Source: Apostichopus japonicus
Lineage: Eukaryota; Echinodermata; Holothuroidea; Aspidochirotida; Stichopodidae
Direction of reading: 5' to 3'
Assembly (NCBI RefSeq): GCF_037975245.1
Contig: NC_092562.1
Span: forward strand, 14,960,521-15,024,520
Length of the DNA: 64,000 nt
The first letter of the stretch is position 1. Every line of letters begins with the position of its first letter. Shown one piece after another: positions 46,341 to 57,332 of this stretch. The notes under the pieces are model-generated. The model did not search any database. It had not been told where the DNA came from and saw only the letters and a list, made by a program, of their open reading frames with translations. The position numbers and the translations under genes are program-made.

Positions 46341-47165
46341 CGATTATGACTAGCTGACTCACTAGACTTATGACTCTCTTATAACTGACTCTCGCTTAAA
46401 GGAGACTACAGACTCAACCTGACTCTGATCATGATTCTCAGTTACTTTGATTATGACTGACTGACTCATTTCACTTAAGTAATGGTGATCTGACTCACTT
46501 ATAGGAGACTACAGACTCAACATGATTCTTATCATGATTCTCAGTTACTTTGTTAATGCCTGACTGACACATTTGACTTTGGTAATGGTGATCTGACTCA
46601 CTTATAACTGACTCTCACTTAAAGGAGATTGCAGACTCAGACTGACTATTATTAACATAAACACTGATTCTATATTTAAAGAGCTGTAGCTATATTGGCA
46701 ATTAGCAGATAGCAACTGACTTACAACAGTACAGATTACTTGTAACTTAGTAAAAAACTTGGTTACAGCTGAATGTACTCAAATTTAAATTTACAACTAA
46801 TAAGACGGACACTGACTCTACCTACTGTACGTAGAAACTGTTTGGAGATACTCTGTGAAGAAATGTACTGCAGGCATGCAGTAACTGTATGTAGCAAAAT
46901 GGAACAAGAATAGAATGAACTGTCTTGTATTCTAGTGTTATTGCTATAATGTAAGTAGGCAACTGAAATGATGTAAACTCTTACCAATTTGCCAACAAGT
47001 GTTAATTCTGGAAAAAAAAAAGGAAAAAACTTGGGCTGATTTTATTCTGATGACTCGAGAACTGACTCAATTTAGTTGACTCAGTCGATCCTGATTGGAT
47101 CTGACTCAACAGGATCTCAGCAATGATGTAACTAATCATCATGACTGATACTGACTCAGCTAACC
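46340..47165. repeat. Degenerate tandem repeats rich in TGACTCA
   Basis: Two to three imperfect units of about 115 bases (46380-46640) each with GGAGACTACAGACTCAAC and GATCATGATTCTCAGTTACT. TGACTCA recurs at least eight times here and at 47040-47160. Confidence 0.8.
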
Positions 47166-50100
47166 CCAATGAGTATATTTTCTGTATGACACAGCTAAGG
47201 TAATGATGATAAGATCTAACACATGATCACATGACTCAACATATTAATGGAAAACAAAAACCGTAACGTACAATTTTATACCCACAGATGTGTCGGAGAA
47301 TATGACAATGTACAGATCAATCCTTGCAGCAAGAAGCTCATTAACTTTATAGCATAATCACTTTATTTTATAACCCAACACTGGTCAGTATCTGTGATAA
47401 AATGAAGGCTTTAATCTCGTAAATTTAAGAACGACATTTATCCTTGCAGACAGATACAGTTGTTCAGTGGCCAGCTGCTTGGGGAAAAAACTCTCATCAC
47501 TTAATTTCAGTCCAAAATATACTGTGTTTACTAAACTTAAACAAAGCAATTCCTTCCCTTCCCTGACCCCCTCCTACTCCCTAATGTAACTTTTGTGCTG
47601 AACAATTTTGCAATGATATTTGGATACTTGACAGTGTACTCTGCAGAAACATTTGAGACATTTATATGAGGGGCCATTTCAGACCATTAACATGCTGTTG
47701 CATCATTCACTACATAGATATCCTGTAAACAGCAGCATAACAATAAACTTGTGGGCCTTGGGGACAGGGATTATAAGGGGCCCCTAAATTAAGCGAGCAG
47801 AGCAAAACCGCACTTGCACTTAAAGATTTGGTTGCGACATCTTCTTGATGATAATTGAACCTGACACATTTGAACACAATGTGCTGTGCAACATTCATTT
47901 TTCTTTAGGCAGGGGCAGGGGGGAAGACACATTGTCTTTCCCCTTCTCAAACCCCTGGTGTATAACGTCACTGCCTGTAAACTACATAATTAGATAACTA
48001 ACGTTTAAAAAAATGGTGAACTTTGTTTTTTAAGTAACTATCATATATTTATATAATATGCTGTTACCTATGAAAGTGGCTTCTTTTCAGTGTTCGGCTG
48101 ACATTAGATTTGTATCTTCTCACTTTGACATCCTCATCGGAAATTAAGAAATATTTTTTGTCAGATCCAAGTTTTTTTTGTTCACAGTACTTAATGGCAT
48201 TTTCAAGGCAAAAAGCTTGTGATATAACACAATACTTAACAAAGTAGATGACTGGAGATTGCTTGTTTTATTCTTTTCCTTTCTTTTATTCCATTCCATT
48301 AGTTGAAATTATCAATCATTAGCAAAAAAGACTCAATTTTTTAATCTACAAATTGACTTTGTATTCATCTTTTTTTTCTTTTCTCCCCATTTTCAGAAAT
48401 AGCAAAAATATGTCTTCCCAATCATGAAATTTGTAACTCTCATTAGAACATCATCATGTGACTGTTTAAACTCCTTTTGTGTCCATATATTTCGTAATCT
48501 TCGAGTCTTCAGCATTTCACATCGAGATCCGGTGTGCAAACATCTTCGAGTGTGTATGAATTAGCAAACTTTGGACTCGGGGATCCGCTTATACCAACAA
48601 TTAATAAACTATGGTGTGTGTGTCGACTTCACATGGGTTTTTAAATCCTCTATGAATCATGCTTCTAAAATTTGTTAAAGTGTAATAAAAAAGATGAGAG
48701 AAATTTCGAGACATTGCACTTTTTATGCCTCTTGTGTTTCAACATTTTTCATGTTGAAATATTAAGAAGAAATTTTCTAACATAAAGACGGCTTTCAAAC
48801 AGAGCTTTTATTACTCAATTAAAGAGACATGATAAATCCATATTTAAAAGGTAGTTGCATGTTTGAATCTGGAACTCTTCAGCATCAGTAAAATATATGG
48901 AGCAGGCTATGTGCATGGATGAAGTTTTATAGTTACCAAAAGAATCCTTTTGTTTTATACTTTGTTGGTTGAACTGATTTCAGATTCGTGGTCAAATTAC
49001 AATGTTATTTGTTTAATGTCTTTACCATGACTGTCTTCACCTATTAAAGTTTTCATCAGGTACATGGTCACTCATGTTCAAACTTTCAGGAGAAAACATT
49101 AAACAAAATGGATTTTCTCAATTTAGACATGATATTTTGTTAATTAAACCATTAGGCTAACATGTGGGACTAACATGGAGGGTCAGAACCTCAAGTTTAA
49201 ATCAAAACTTTTAACAATTTTTTAGCTAAAATGCTAAATTCCGGAGGCAGTACAGATATCTTTAAGACTTCTCATCTACATCACAGAAAATTTACCTTTG
49301 GGACATTTCATTACTAATGCAGATTCTCGAAACATGGGGAAGGGTGTTGAATGGATGAGGAGGGGGAGATGAAGAGGGGGGCGGACCACGGCCTCCAAAA
49401 TAATTTCCATAGCAACAAGTTTCAGGCAGGCACGGTTGCAACACGGGCAACAAACTTAACACCATTTGACATTGGTCTGACTCCTGGCCTAGCTCCGCCC
49501 CTCCCCCTCCTCCTTCCTTGTCCCCTCAATTTTACATCTATCAAAACCCAGAAATCACAAACATCAAGTTCATTACAAGCTTCTCTAGATATGGACATGT
49601 TAATTACAATCATTATTTCTCTGTTTTCTGTGTATCAGCACCATCATTCTTCTCTCAAGTGGATGTTAAAGTAATTTTGTGCCGATACCATGGTTATAAC
49701 TAATTTTATTCTGATTCTGTTAATGGCATCGCTGATCTGTCTTTCTCTTTCTAAGGGCATTTTTAATAATGAAAAATCTCTCACTACAAAGGTGGTGTAT
49801 TCTTCACCATTCAAAGAATCACAAGATCACATTTATGGAATCTTTAATTAGAAATCCGCGGCCAATTTCAAAGGGCTTAACATCCTTCGGTAACATTCTT
49901 TTATTCTTTTTCATTTTTTTTTTCTCTTTTTTTTTTTATAATTCTTTGCTGCTCAGGACCAGACAAAACAAGCCGGGGAAGAAGAAAAAAAAAGAAATTG
50001 AAAGAGAGACGAAAAAAAATAAGAAATTGGGTGGATTATTTCGGTTGTCGCATGGTCTTAAAAATCCGCCCACGCATCTCTGGGTATAGAGTCGGCAGAA

Positions 50101-50190
50101 ATCATTGAAATAGAACCGTCACCTGGGCAGTATTATGACAGGATTACGCTCAAAATTGAAATTTTCCGGTGCGTGAATGTTGTATGATTA
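47166..50190. other. No firm gene
   Basis: A strong acceptor (TTTTCTCCCCATTTTCAG, ending 48397) is followed by a short frame (IAKICLPNHEICNSH then TAG), too short to call. G/C-rich patches at 47757-47795 and 49365-49525 resemble transposon fragments. Poly-T runs at 49915-49940. Confidence 0.35.
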
Positions 50191-50191
50191 G

Positions 50192-50386
50192 TCACGCTTC
50201 CACGGTGATGGCTCCCATTTTATGTGTATGTCATTTGTTGCTTGGATAAAAGTAAGGTTTCCCTACGTACTAAACCGACAAGTGTGGAAGATTCTGTTCC
50301 GATCTATCTCGGATAAGGAAAAGTGCAGCGGTGGAGGTTGTCGTTGGCCCATTTTTCTGTCGAGAAGGTGTGATATGTCATTCCAG
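50192..50386 (+). CDS. Exon candidate, unknown protein
   Basis: Open from after a TAG (50189-50191) to CAG with a GTGTAA donor after 50386: 65 codons, phase 0 at the 3' end. An ATG at 50222 starts MCMSFVAWIKVRFPYVLNRQ, then VWKILFRSISDKEKCSGGGC. CpG content is raised over the flanks. It may be a first coding exon or an internal exon whose acceptor is poor. An internal GTAAGG at about 50250 is an alternative donor. Protein not recognised. Confidence 0.3.
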
Positions 50387-51390
50387 GTGTAAATACTAAA
50401 AATGTAAATATTTGATACTCTTGTAATTATCCAGCATGTTTTGCTGGAGACTATAGTTTGGGGGAGGGAAGGGAATCGTCGACAACGACATAGAGGCTGG
50501 CAAATAAAGTCATGGTTACCGCTCGGTAGAACTTAACTTTGTACGATGTTGATTCTGAGGCAGGAACCTAATCTTTCAAAGCTATTCGTATAAAACAGAA
50601 TCGAAAGAAATAATTTATAAGGAGCCTCAATTCCGACAAGAAAAGAAAAATGGAAAGATGTACAATTAATGATTTTTATTGAGGCTTTTTCAGTATCGGC
50701 AGCACGGTTGATATCTCTAAGCAGCATGCCCTGTGATTGGCTACATTAAATTGTAACTAGGTGTAAAAGGCTTCTGGAAGGTAATTTTCGTTCCCATCTT
50801 GAAACAGTAAATACTTTTGGTGGCATATTATATTAACTGCTCTTTGCGACGTATGCTAAATTTTGGGCATGTAAACAATCATGGTAGGTCAATTTAAAAA
50901 GTTGAAGGCAGGGAAGAATTTTATCTGGGATGGCATAGCAAATAGCTATGACAGTGCAAAACGTGTATATCAGTTTTAATTTGTGGATGGGAACCATGGT
51001 ATTCTAGAAAGCAAAAATCAGAGCTTTTAAGACGTACTTAGTTATTCCCAGAGAGGGTCTGATGTTTCGATACTTAGCATGCATCCTAGCACGGAGATCC
51101 TAATCTAGATATTCAGCAGAATATCATGCTAGTTCTGCTAGTGGAGTTATCGATAGTTTATAACTTTTAAATTTGAAAATGTCTTTGTTCTTTTCTTTCT
51201 TTGTTTATAATTTCCTAGTCAGTTTTTTTGTTCTTCCTTTACTTCAAATGATTTACATAGAAAGCGATACTTCTCTTGACTTCCTAGTTACGCACCATGC
51301 CAGTTGAGTCGATTACTCATAGAATATACAATGTAATCTGTACTTACTGATTAAGAGATCTCTGGATACGTATTAAGCACCTTAATAAGG
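50387..51390. other. No gene seen
   Basis: AT-rich; a minus-strand frame at 50533-50727 has no splice support. Confidence 0.45.
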
Positions 51391-51552
51391 GGTTAATCAA
51401 CGGTCTAGCGTGCGTTACTCACAGGATTAATGCACGATCGGGGGATAATGCAAGCGATGCACGAGGGCGGAGCCCGAGTGCATCCAGCGATAGCGTTAAC
51501 ACCCGGAGTGCATTAATCATGTGAGTAACGCACGCTAGACCGTTGATTAACC
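51391..51552. mobile_element. Foldback element with TTAA-containing ends
   Basis: Arms 51391-51435 and 51508-51552 are inverted copies with one mismatch over 45 bases (GGTTAATCAACGGTCTAGCG start). The 72-base interior is itself an imperfect hairpin around GAGGGCGGAGCCCGAG, so the whole 162 bases can fold. Ends at TTAA allow a TTAA-type target duplication. Part of one arm, GTGCGTTACTCACAGGATTAA, recurs at 51648-51668, and TGTTCATTCATAC at about 51554 is inverted at about 51719, so the full element may reach about 51735. Confidence 0.75.
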
Positions 51553-51929
51553 CTGTTCATTCATACACTACCATTTGTGTGGGGGAAAAATCATAAAACA
51601 AAACATTTTTGGTTACATATAACAAAGTGATGCCCCGTAATTTTACTGTGCGTTACTCACAGGATTAACCACGGTCAGCTGACCTGAATGGACCAATAGG
51701 ATTTAGGAATCTTTACTAGGTATGAATGAACTTGTGTAATAATTATAAATCACATTATTTGTTCAATGGAAACTACCCAGATGGGAACTTTAACTATTTG
51801 TATTAAGCCCTGTAACTTGTCTCTGAACCAACATCCCTTGTGTTAATCAGGTGCAAAACTCATCCGTCATATTTTGCATATGTTTGCGAGCTGTTTCTCA
51901 CGATCCTGTTACTTTGATTAAGAGATCCG

Positions 51930-52043
51930 TTATGCAGTATAGTGCACATGCATTTGAACCGATATGATAGCGCCCTCGCTAGAAATGCTGGAGCGCCCCT
52001 CTGTCGATTTGACGAAAGTAAAAAAACCTATTGTTCGCCTTCC
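51930..52043 (-). CDS. Exon candidate after a strong acceptor
   Basis: The minus strand TTAATTATGTTATTTTTGCAG is an excellent acceptor. The 114 bases after it read GRRTIGFFTFVKSTEGRSSI, then SSEGAIISVQMHVHYTA to TAA, phase 0. However, the GAGGGCGCTATCAT core resembles a word (CAGAGGGCGCTGTCATTATG) seen near 56505-56525, so the exon may lie in or be a dispersed repeat. Function unknown. Confidence 0.25.
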   Translation of the reverse strand, partial: GRRTIGFFTFVKSTEGRSSISSEGAIISVQMHVHYTA

Positions 52044-53976
52044 CTGCAAAAATAACATAATTAAAACTTTGAGGTTAGTATAGTATGGATCGTGTAACAT
52101 TTCAACTGTCTTTTTCATATTCTACTTCAAGAACATGCAGTAAATTTTAGGCCGTAAGTATAAAAAATAAAGAAAAAGTACCGAAACAAGTATAAAGATG
52201 AGAGACCATCTGTTTTTTATTTTAAGCCAAATATTACTTTTAATCAAGTTCCCTTTACTTTCAGATATACAGAGTGTGGTGATAAACTTTGAATTTTGCA
52301 GGGTGATATCTTTACGACTGTGCTCCAGTTTTTTTCCTTTTATCTTTTTTTTGTCAGCAGGCAGAGGGAATTTAATTTCGGTAATAATTTACCTTTAGGA
52401 TCAAGTTTAACTTTCATATTGCTGGCAAGAAATCTTTGACATTCGTATATCATGAATACTTTTAATGTCAATATCAAGATCATCAGATAACAGTTTTATA
52501 ATTAATTACAGATTTTTCAGGCAAAAAAAATTTCTAATCTACAACAGCCTCAATAATTGAACATGGAACACGTTTGTGACACAAAGACCTACATCTAAGG
52601 AAGATGAAACCGATCATTTATGCTTCTGATTGCTTAATCAAACAGGACCAAGTTGTTCAGTTTGTCCCGGACTTTCCCCTTGGACCACTTCTCATTGTTG
52701 GCTTTCCCACCCCCCCCCCCCCACCACCGGCTTTGGCCGACATTGGTCACCTTCTAACCCAGCTTCTTTGACCAACATCTAAGGAAGATGAAGCCTACCT
52801 TGGTGCTTTTTGTGATCAAATGTTTGTTCATTTGCATCTGAAGGCTCGCGAAACTTATCACTGGAGCATTTTATTTTGAGATAGGATTGAGGATATTGAA
52901 AGAACAAATCTAAATTTCGACTTATAAGACCCAACCTGAAGCACAATTTAATGTTACATCATGACCTACATACACAGATAAACAACATTAGTTTTTCCTT
53001 TCTTTTCCTTTTGATCTTATTTTTAAATTTTTTTTTATTAATGTTAGTTCAAATGTATCCAGTGAACGGCAAATACTTCAGAGACCCATTTTCTCGTCTG
53101 TTTTTTTATTTTATTTACATATTTTTTATAGTAAGATGAGATGAAACATTAGAACACAGAAAGTCATAGAACCGTCTTTAAATTATGCAAATAAGTACTG
53201 ACACTGAAAATTATGTGACGAAGAATCATTTTGTTTTATTATGTAACTTGTTTTCTCTAATTCTCATCTAACTTGTGATACAGGCTGCACCGTTCAACAT
53301 AAAATTGCTTTATTCCTGTTTTTTTTTTCTTCCTTTTATTTTTTTTTTGGGGGGGATGTTTTCTTTAGTCTGTTGAATGGTATCCTGCCTCATAGATTTC
53401 TGTTATATTTCTACATTCGTACAATAGTTACAAGAAGCCCTGAATCCTGTCGATTTAATCAGCCAAGAATAATGTTTGCATTGGTTTTTTTTTTTTTCGT
53501 TTTTCTTGATTTATGATGAAAAACATTTTTCTTTTCATGTGTTTATAGCCTCTATTGTGTTGCACCATCCATCGAATAAGATTGAAGTCAAAATGTGGGT
53601 CAGACAAGGAAGGGCAAAAATTGATATTTATCAGTAATCAGGTCAGGCTGGGTTATAAGATATATTAAAAAAAAAAACAGAATGCATAAATATTAAAAAT
53701 ATAGATCTTATTAAACTTATTCTGGTTTAATACAAAAGGTATTGAGCGAAATACTGAAGTCTGCACAGTTGTTATTCAAAATTGTATGGAACATCGTTAT
53801 TAAAATTCAGGAGCTCAGTAGGGCTTATTTTACTTCAAAATGATCAACAAAATTGTTCAAATATTTTAAAATAATTGTAACCACCTTTACCCTTGAAAAA
53901 TTATTCATTTTGGAATGCCATCCTGTTAATGGATAACCTCCACAGGAGCAAACCTTCTTTTATTTGGCGGAGGGGG
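52044..53976. other. No gene supported
   Basis: AT-rich with poly-C at 52709-52722 and several poly-T/poly-G runs. There is a strong pyrimidine tract plus CAG at 52333-52358, but no usable exon behind it. Confidence 0.45.
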
Positions 53977-54309
53977 AGGGTGGGGTATTGGGGAGGGTGG
54001 GGTATTGGGGAGGGTGGGGTATTGGGGAGGGTGGGGTATTGGGGAGGGTGGGGTATTGGGGAGGGTGGGGTATTGGGGAGGGTGGGGTATTGGGGAGGGT
54101 GGGGTATTGGGGAGGGTGGGGTATTGGGGAGGGTGGGGTATTGGGGAGGGTGGGGTATTGGGGAGGGTGGGGTATTGGGGAGGGTGGGGTATTGGGGAGG
54201 GTGGGGTATTGGGGAGGGTGGGGTATTGGGGAGGGTGGGGTATTGGGGAGGGTGGGGTATTGGGGAGGGTGGGGTATTGGGGAGGGTGGGGTATTGGGGA
54301 GGGTGGGGT
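53977..54309. repeat. G-rich 18-base minisatellite, about 18.5 near-identical copies
   Basis: Unit GGGGAGGGTGGGGTATTG, with no difference seen between copies by eye. Every unit holds three G runs on the plus strand. Because 18 is a multiple of 3, all three plus frames and two minus frames stay open (VGYWGGWGIGEGG and PHPPQYPTLPNTP types); these are artefacts. Confidence 0.98.
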
Positions 54310-54686
54310 TGGATTGGAAGGTATAGATCTCTGCCAGAATAATTAAAACTACAATCATTAAATATGCCAAACTCCACAGGTGTGAGTAAAAGCCGTTTAT
54401 ATTCAGTTCGGGAGATTCTCCATTTTCTGGGAGAAACTCCCCTAGCCTGTTATACATGAAAATGCATGTATGCTCCCCACGACGGCTTTCAGGCTGTGGT
54501 TAATGGTGTGAGTCTTGTATACGGCATGCACACAGGACATTTGATAGTGTAAGTATGGTATATGTGTGTAATTGAAGTGTATACAGCTACCAGCATTGAG
54601 GGGAACAGTGAGTGCAAGAAATAAACGTTGATTCTGACTTTTGTGAGACTTTGTTTATGTTACTATTAGAGTTGCAGTTTTTACAG
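54310..54686. other. Possible LTR-like or regulatory stretch
   Basis: GAAATAAACGTTGATTCTGA at about 54619 carries an AATAAA followed by a sequence common at retroviral-type LTR ends, but no matching partner or target duplication was found. Confidence 0.25.
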
Positions 54687-54839
54687 CTGGGTTACTGCGA
54701 CTGGAACCTAACTTCCACTGTAATTCATGAGAGAGATAGGATGTTCACCAAATACTATGGTACTGCTTGCACATGCATTCGAGCTTTACAGAAGCATAGA
54801 AGGACAAACATTTCAATTTGCGATGGTTCCAGTGATCAG
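54687..54839 (+). CDS. Exon candidate, unknown protein
   Basis: The acceptor GAGTTGCAGTTTTTACAG ends at 54686. The exon reads LGYCDWNLTSTVIHERDRMF then YYGTACTCIRALQKHRRTN to GATCAG, followed by GTTATG (a weak donor) at 54840. If not spliced there, the frame stops at TAA 54891-54893. 153 bases, phase 0/0. Several cysteines (C4, C31, C33) and a basic patch are visible, with no family recognised. Confidence 0.3.
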
Positions 54840-54893
54840 GTTATGGATCCAAGATCCAAGAACCCCCCCAAAAAAAGAGACCTGTTGAAATAA

Positions 54894-55705
54894 CACCCAG
54901 ACAATCGTGGTAAACTTCAGTCCATCTGTTTGTACAAAAACTTAATTAAGTTGGAAGCATCCTCTTTTTTTTTTACATTTTACACTATTTGTCTTTTAAC
55001 ACTGACAGACTCAATGACACACTCAATCATTTTCGAAACTCTGCTATTACTCCTAAATTTATTTTTAACCTGAGACAGTCTGTGACTTACTACAAAAAAG
55101 CAATGCCCTAGTTAAGTTCTAATGAATATTTATATTTATTTAAACAATATAATTAAAATGCATATTTAAATCATGTAGGATGATGGTCCAATAGTTTAAG
55201 CCTTCCTGCAACATACTTTAGAAAGATCAGTTTTAATGAAATTTTCCAAAGGAATTCAGCTCCAGATATCAAAGATGATTCATTCCCCCAAACGAAACTT
55301 TTTTTTAGTCAAGCAAATCTATGCATAGTGAAAATTTATATTCATTTAAACAATATGTTTATAATTAAAATTTATATTTATTTAAACAAGATATTTATAA
55401 AGAATATTTATATTTATTTAAACATATTTATTATGTATCTTTACATCATGTAGGATGATGGACCAATAGTTTAAGCCTTCCTGCAACATACTTTTAATAG
55501 AAAGATCAGTTTTAATGAAATTTTCCAAAAGAATTCAGCTTTAGGTTCAAAGATGATTCATTGCCTCAAACCACAAAATATCAGTCATGTTGCACCGTAT
55601 GCTCACTTTGGCCTAGTTCTTTTGTTTATGGTTACATTTTTTCGTTCTTGGCCATCAATTAGTCTGCTGATTAATTTCACTACCACAGACAGAGAGTGTA
55701 TATAC
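54894..55705. repeat. Diverged direct duplication of about 165 bases
   Basis: TTTATATTTATTTAAACA-rich sequence followed by ATCATGTAGGATGATGG and a roughly 118-base unit occurs at 55126-55290 and again at about 55400-55566. Confidence 0.85.
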
Positions 55706-55840
55706 CGTTCGTCTGTGTTCGTGACGTTCCTGCGGTTTCTCGGAAACCAACATTTGATCGCGGATGGATCTTGAGATGATGATGGCCATACTTTCAGAGA
55801 GGAAATTAATCCTTTTGTCAATAAACTCATTGAGAATGAC
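55706..55840 (-). CDS. Internal exon candidate, unknown protein
   Basis: The minus strand has acceptor context GTTCCTTTCAACTTCATTTC, then CATCATCAAACAATGAG before 55840. 135 bases, 45 codons, phase 0/0. The translation includes VILNEFIDKRINFLSESMAI and IISRSIRDQMLVSEKPQE, then RHEHRRT. Donor GTATAT after ACG is weak; without it the frame runs on to a stop at 55655. The composition is that of an amphipathic helical segment. Phase is compatible with the minus-strand exons at 41696-41875 and 28404-28562, but linkage is unproven. Confidence 0.35.
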
Positions 55841-55994
55841 CTCATTGTTTGATGATGGAAATGAAGTTGAAAGGAACACAATGATTTAAAATTCCACAAA
55901 GTATTCCCCCCCCCCCCTCCACACCTTGTAATGAAATACACTTTAACCTACTACAGCAAGTTGCCAAGTACATGATCATCATCCATGCATTACA

Positions 55995-56180
55995 ATGCAG
56001 ATATGGCAGAGAGAAATCAAGACTTCACGTTTAGCAGAAACTATCGAATTGACCAATTTTGGATGTGTGCAGGTGTATCATCCAGATATCAACAGGAATA
56101 CCCTGTATAGCTTTGTCATCAATGTTGATACAGACAACACACCACTAATAGAATCGGTAGGAGAAACTACGACCGAATGA
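55995..56180 (+). CDS. Exon or small open frame candidate
   Basis: An ATG opens 61 codons: MQIWQREIKTSRLAETIELT, then NFGCVQVYHPDINRNTLYSF and VINVDTDNTPLIES. Third positions are varied and there is no repeat. GAATCG with GTAGGA at about 56157 is a plausible donor, making it an internal or first exon; CAG at 55998-56000 is a possible acceptor. The opposite strand is interrupted by stops. No family recognised. It lies on the opposite strand from the exon candidates at 55706 and 57171. Confidence 0.3.
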   Translation: MQIWQREIKTSRLAETIELTNFGCVQVYHPDINRNTLYSFVINVDTDNTPLIESVGETTTE

Positions 56181-56558
56181 GCTGTTCACGCAGCTTAATC
56201 CTATTTGAATGTGCAAAATGAAGTCTTGTAGAATCCTTTGAGCATGTTATGGCCAAATGAGGTGGTAATACAGAGGCATACAGGGGATATTCCCCCTCTC
56301 CCCGCCTCTCCCCTACCCCTCCAAAATACTGCCCTACTGCTAGTCCATCACCCATCACGTCCATATGGAACTTCCATTATGTGTTTGCATACTGGTGAGA
56401 GCTTTCATGCGATCATGTTACTAAGTTGATCCAGAGATATTCAACAGACCTAAGATATCTAGGTGTTTGCTTTAAGATATCCAGGTGTTATATAATTCAA
56501 ACCATAATGACAGCGCCCTCTGTACTGGAAATGCTAGAGAGCTAAAAGTGAAGCTGCT
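56181..56558. other. No gene seen
   Basis: Pyrimidine-rich patch at 56290-56325 and a short GACAGCGCCCTCTGTACTGG word at about 56510 that resembles one near 51970. Confidence 0.45.
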
Positions 56559-56562
56559 TTAA

Positions 56563-56951
56563 AGGCATTGAAGACTCGCCCCACACCGCGTTTCGCCCTG
56601 TGAAAAAGTAAACTTTCTGTTGCTTGCAAGTGAAGTTTTCTTCTTGTTGCTACAAAATGCAGACAGTAATGAAATGTGATACCTTGTTATCTTTTATCTG
56701 GACCTGACATCAGGTAGTTTCATAACAACTCCCTGCTGAGATGTCCATCGCTGCTATGTACACTGTGTTGTGGGTATTGACTGTAGCTGCATGTATTGAC
56801 TGTACACAAGTGTCTAATTACCGACGGTTGCAAGCTGTGTGTGTATTTTCTGGGATCGATGGTGGTGTCTAACACTTCTGTTACAACTCATTAGAAACTA
56901 GGTCAAATTACCGGCATCAGACGTTTCTTTGTGCGTGAGTCTTCACTCCCT
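56563..56951. mobile_element. TTAA-target MITE, copy 2, with intact target duplication
   Basis: TTAA at 56559-56562 and 56952-56955 flank the terminal inverted repeats AGGCATTGAAGACTCGCC and (right end, as written) GTGAGTCTTCACTCCCT. End-to-end relative of 17476-17836, with a small insertion near 56712-56738. Non-coding; piggyBac/Kolobok-type target preference. Confidence 0.88.
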
Positions 56952-56955
56952 TTAA

Positions 56956-57170
56956 TACCCAAAGTCATCAATGTAAGGTTAGGAAAAGTTTGGAAAAAGA
57001 TTGTATTATAAAAAAAAATTAAAAATACTTTTATCATGGTATGAAAATGAATCAGTTATAATTGGGGGGGGGGGGGATGTGTGTACCAACACTAGCTTAT
57101 ATAATCTATACAGCTTGAAAACTAGGGAACCTTTCCTCATTGAACTAATGAAGACAGACTCAGTACTAAC
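56956..57170. other. Intergenic or intronic, G14 run
   Basis: Poly-G at 57064-57075. If the next exon is real, this is the start of its downstream intron (GTTAGT at 57170-57165 on the minus strand). Confidence 0.45.
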
Positions 57171-57332
57171 CTGTCATCATAAATGTGTTTGAAATAGAAA
57201 TCAGCATCCAATACGTGTTGCCTTGGCTGAATACCGAAGGGCCCTTGTCAGAGACACACGGCATCCCGACCACCGTGTCTGTGACATCATAACATATCAG
57301 TCGGTTAAAGGGACTACCTGAGGATCGCATAA
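57171..57332 (-). CDS. Internal exon candidate, unknown protein
   Basis: The minus strand acceptor CATTTTATCACTCCTAGCAG ends at 57333, and a consensus-like donor (ACAG then GTTAGT) follows base 57171. The frame (starting two bases into the exon) reads MRSSGSPFNRLICYDVTDTV, VGMPCVSDKGPSVFSQGNTY, then WMLISISNTFMMT. The frame extends upstream to 57390 (FLNVTVILSLLAV, hydrophobic and signal-peptide-like), but the first codon there is GTG after an in-frame TGA, so a signal peptide cannot be claimed. A second open frame upstream (57314-57526) overlaps and competes. Two cysteines; family unknown. Confidence 0.35.

Noticed and set aside
53893-54457. Five overlapping frames of 113-165 codons, Gly/Trp-rich on plus and Pro-rich on minus
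   Set aside because: An 18-base unit without stops keeps every one of these frames open; no independent coding evidence.
54460-54650. Solo LTR
   Set aside because: Only an AATAAA-containing end-like word is visible; no TG...CA boundaries or target duplication could be shown.
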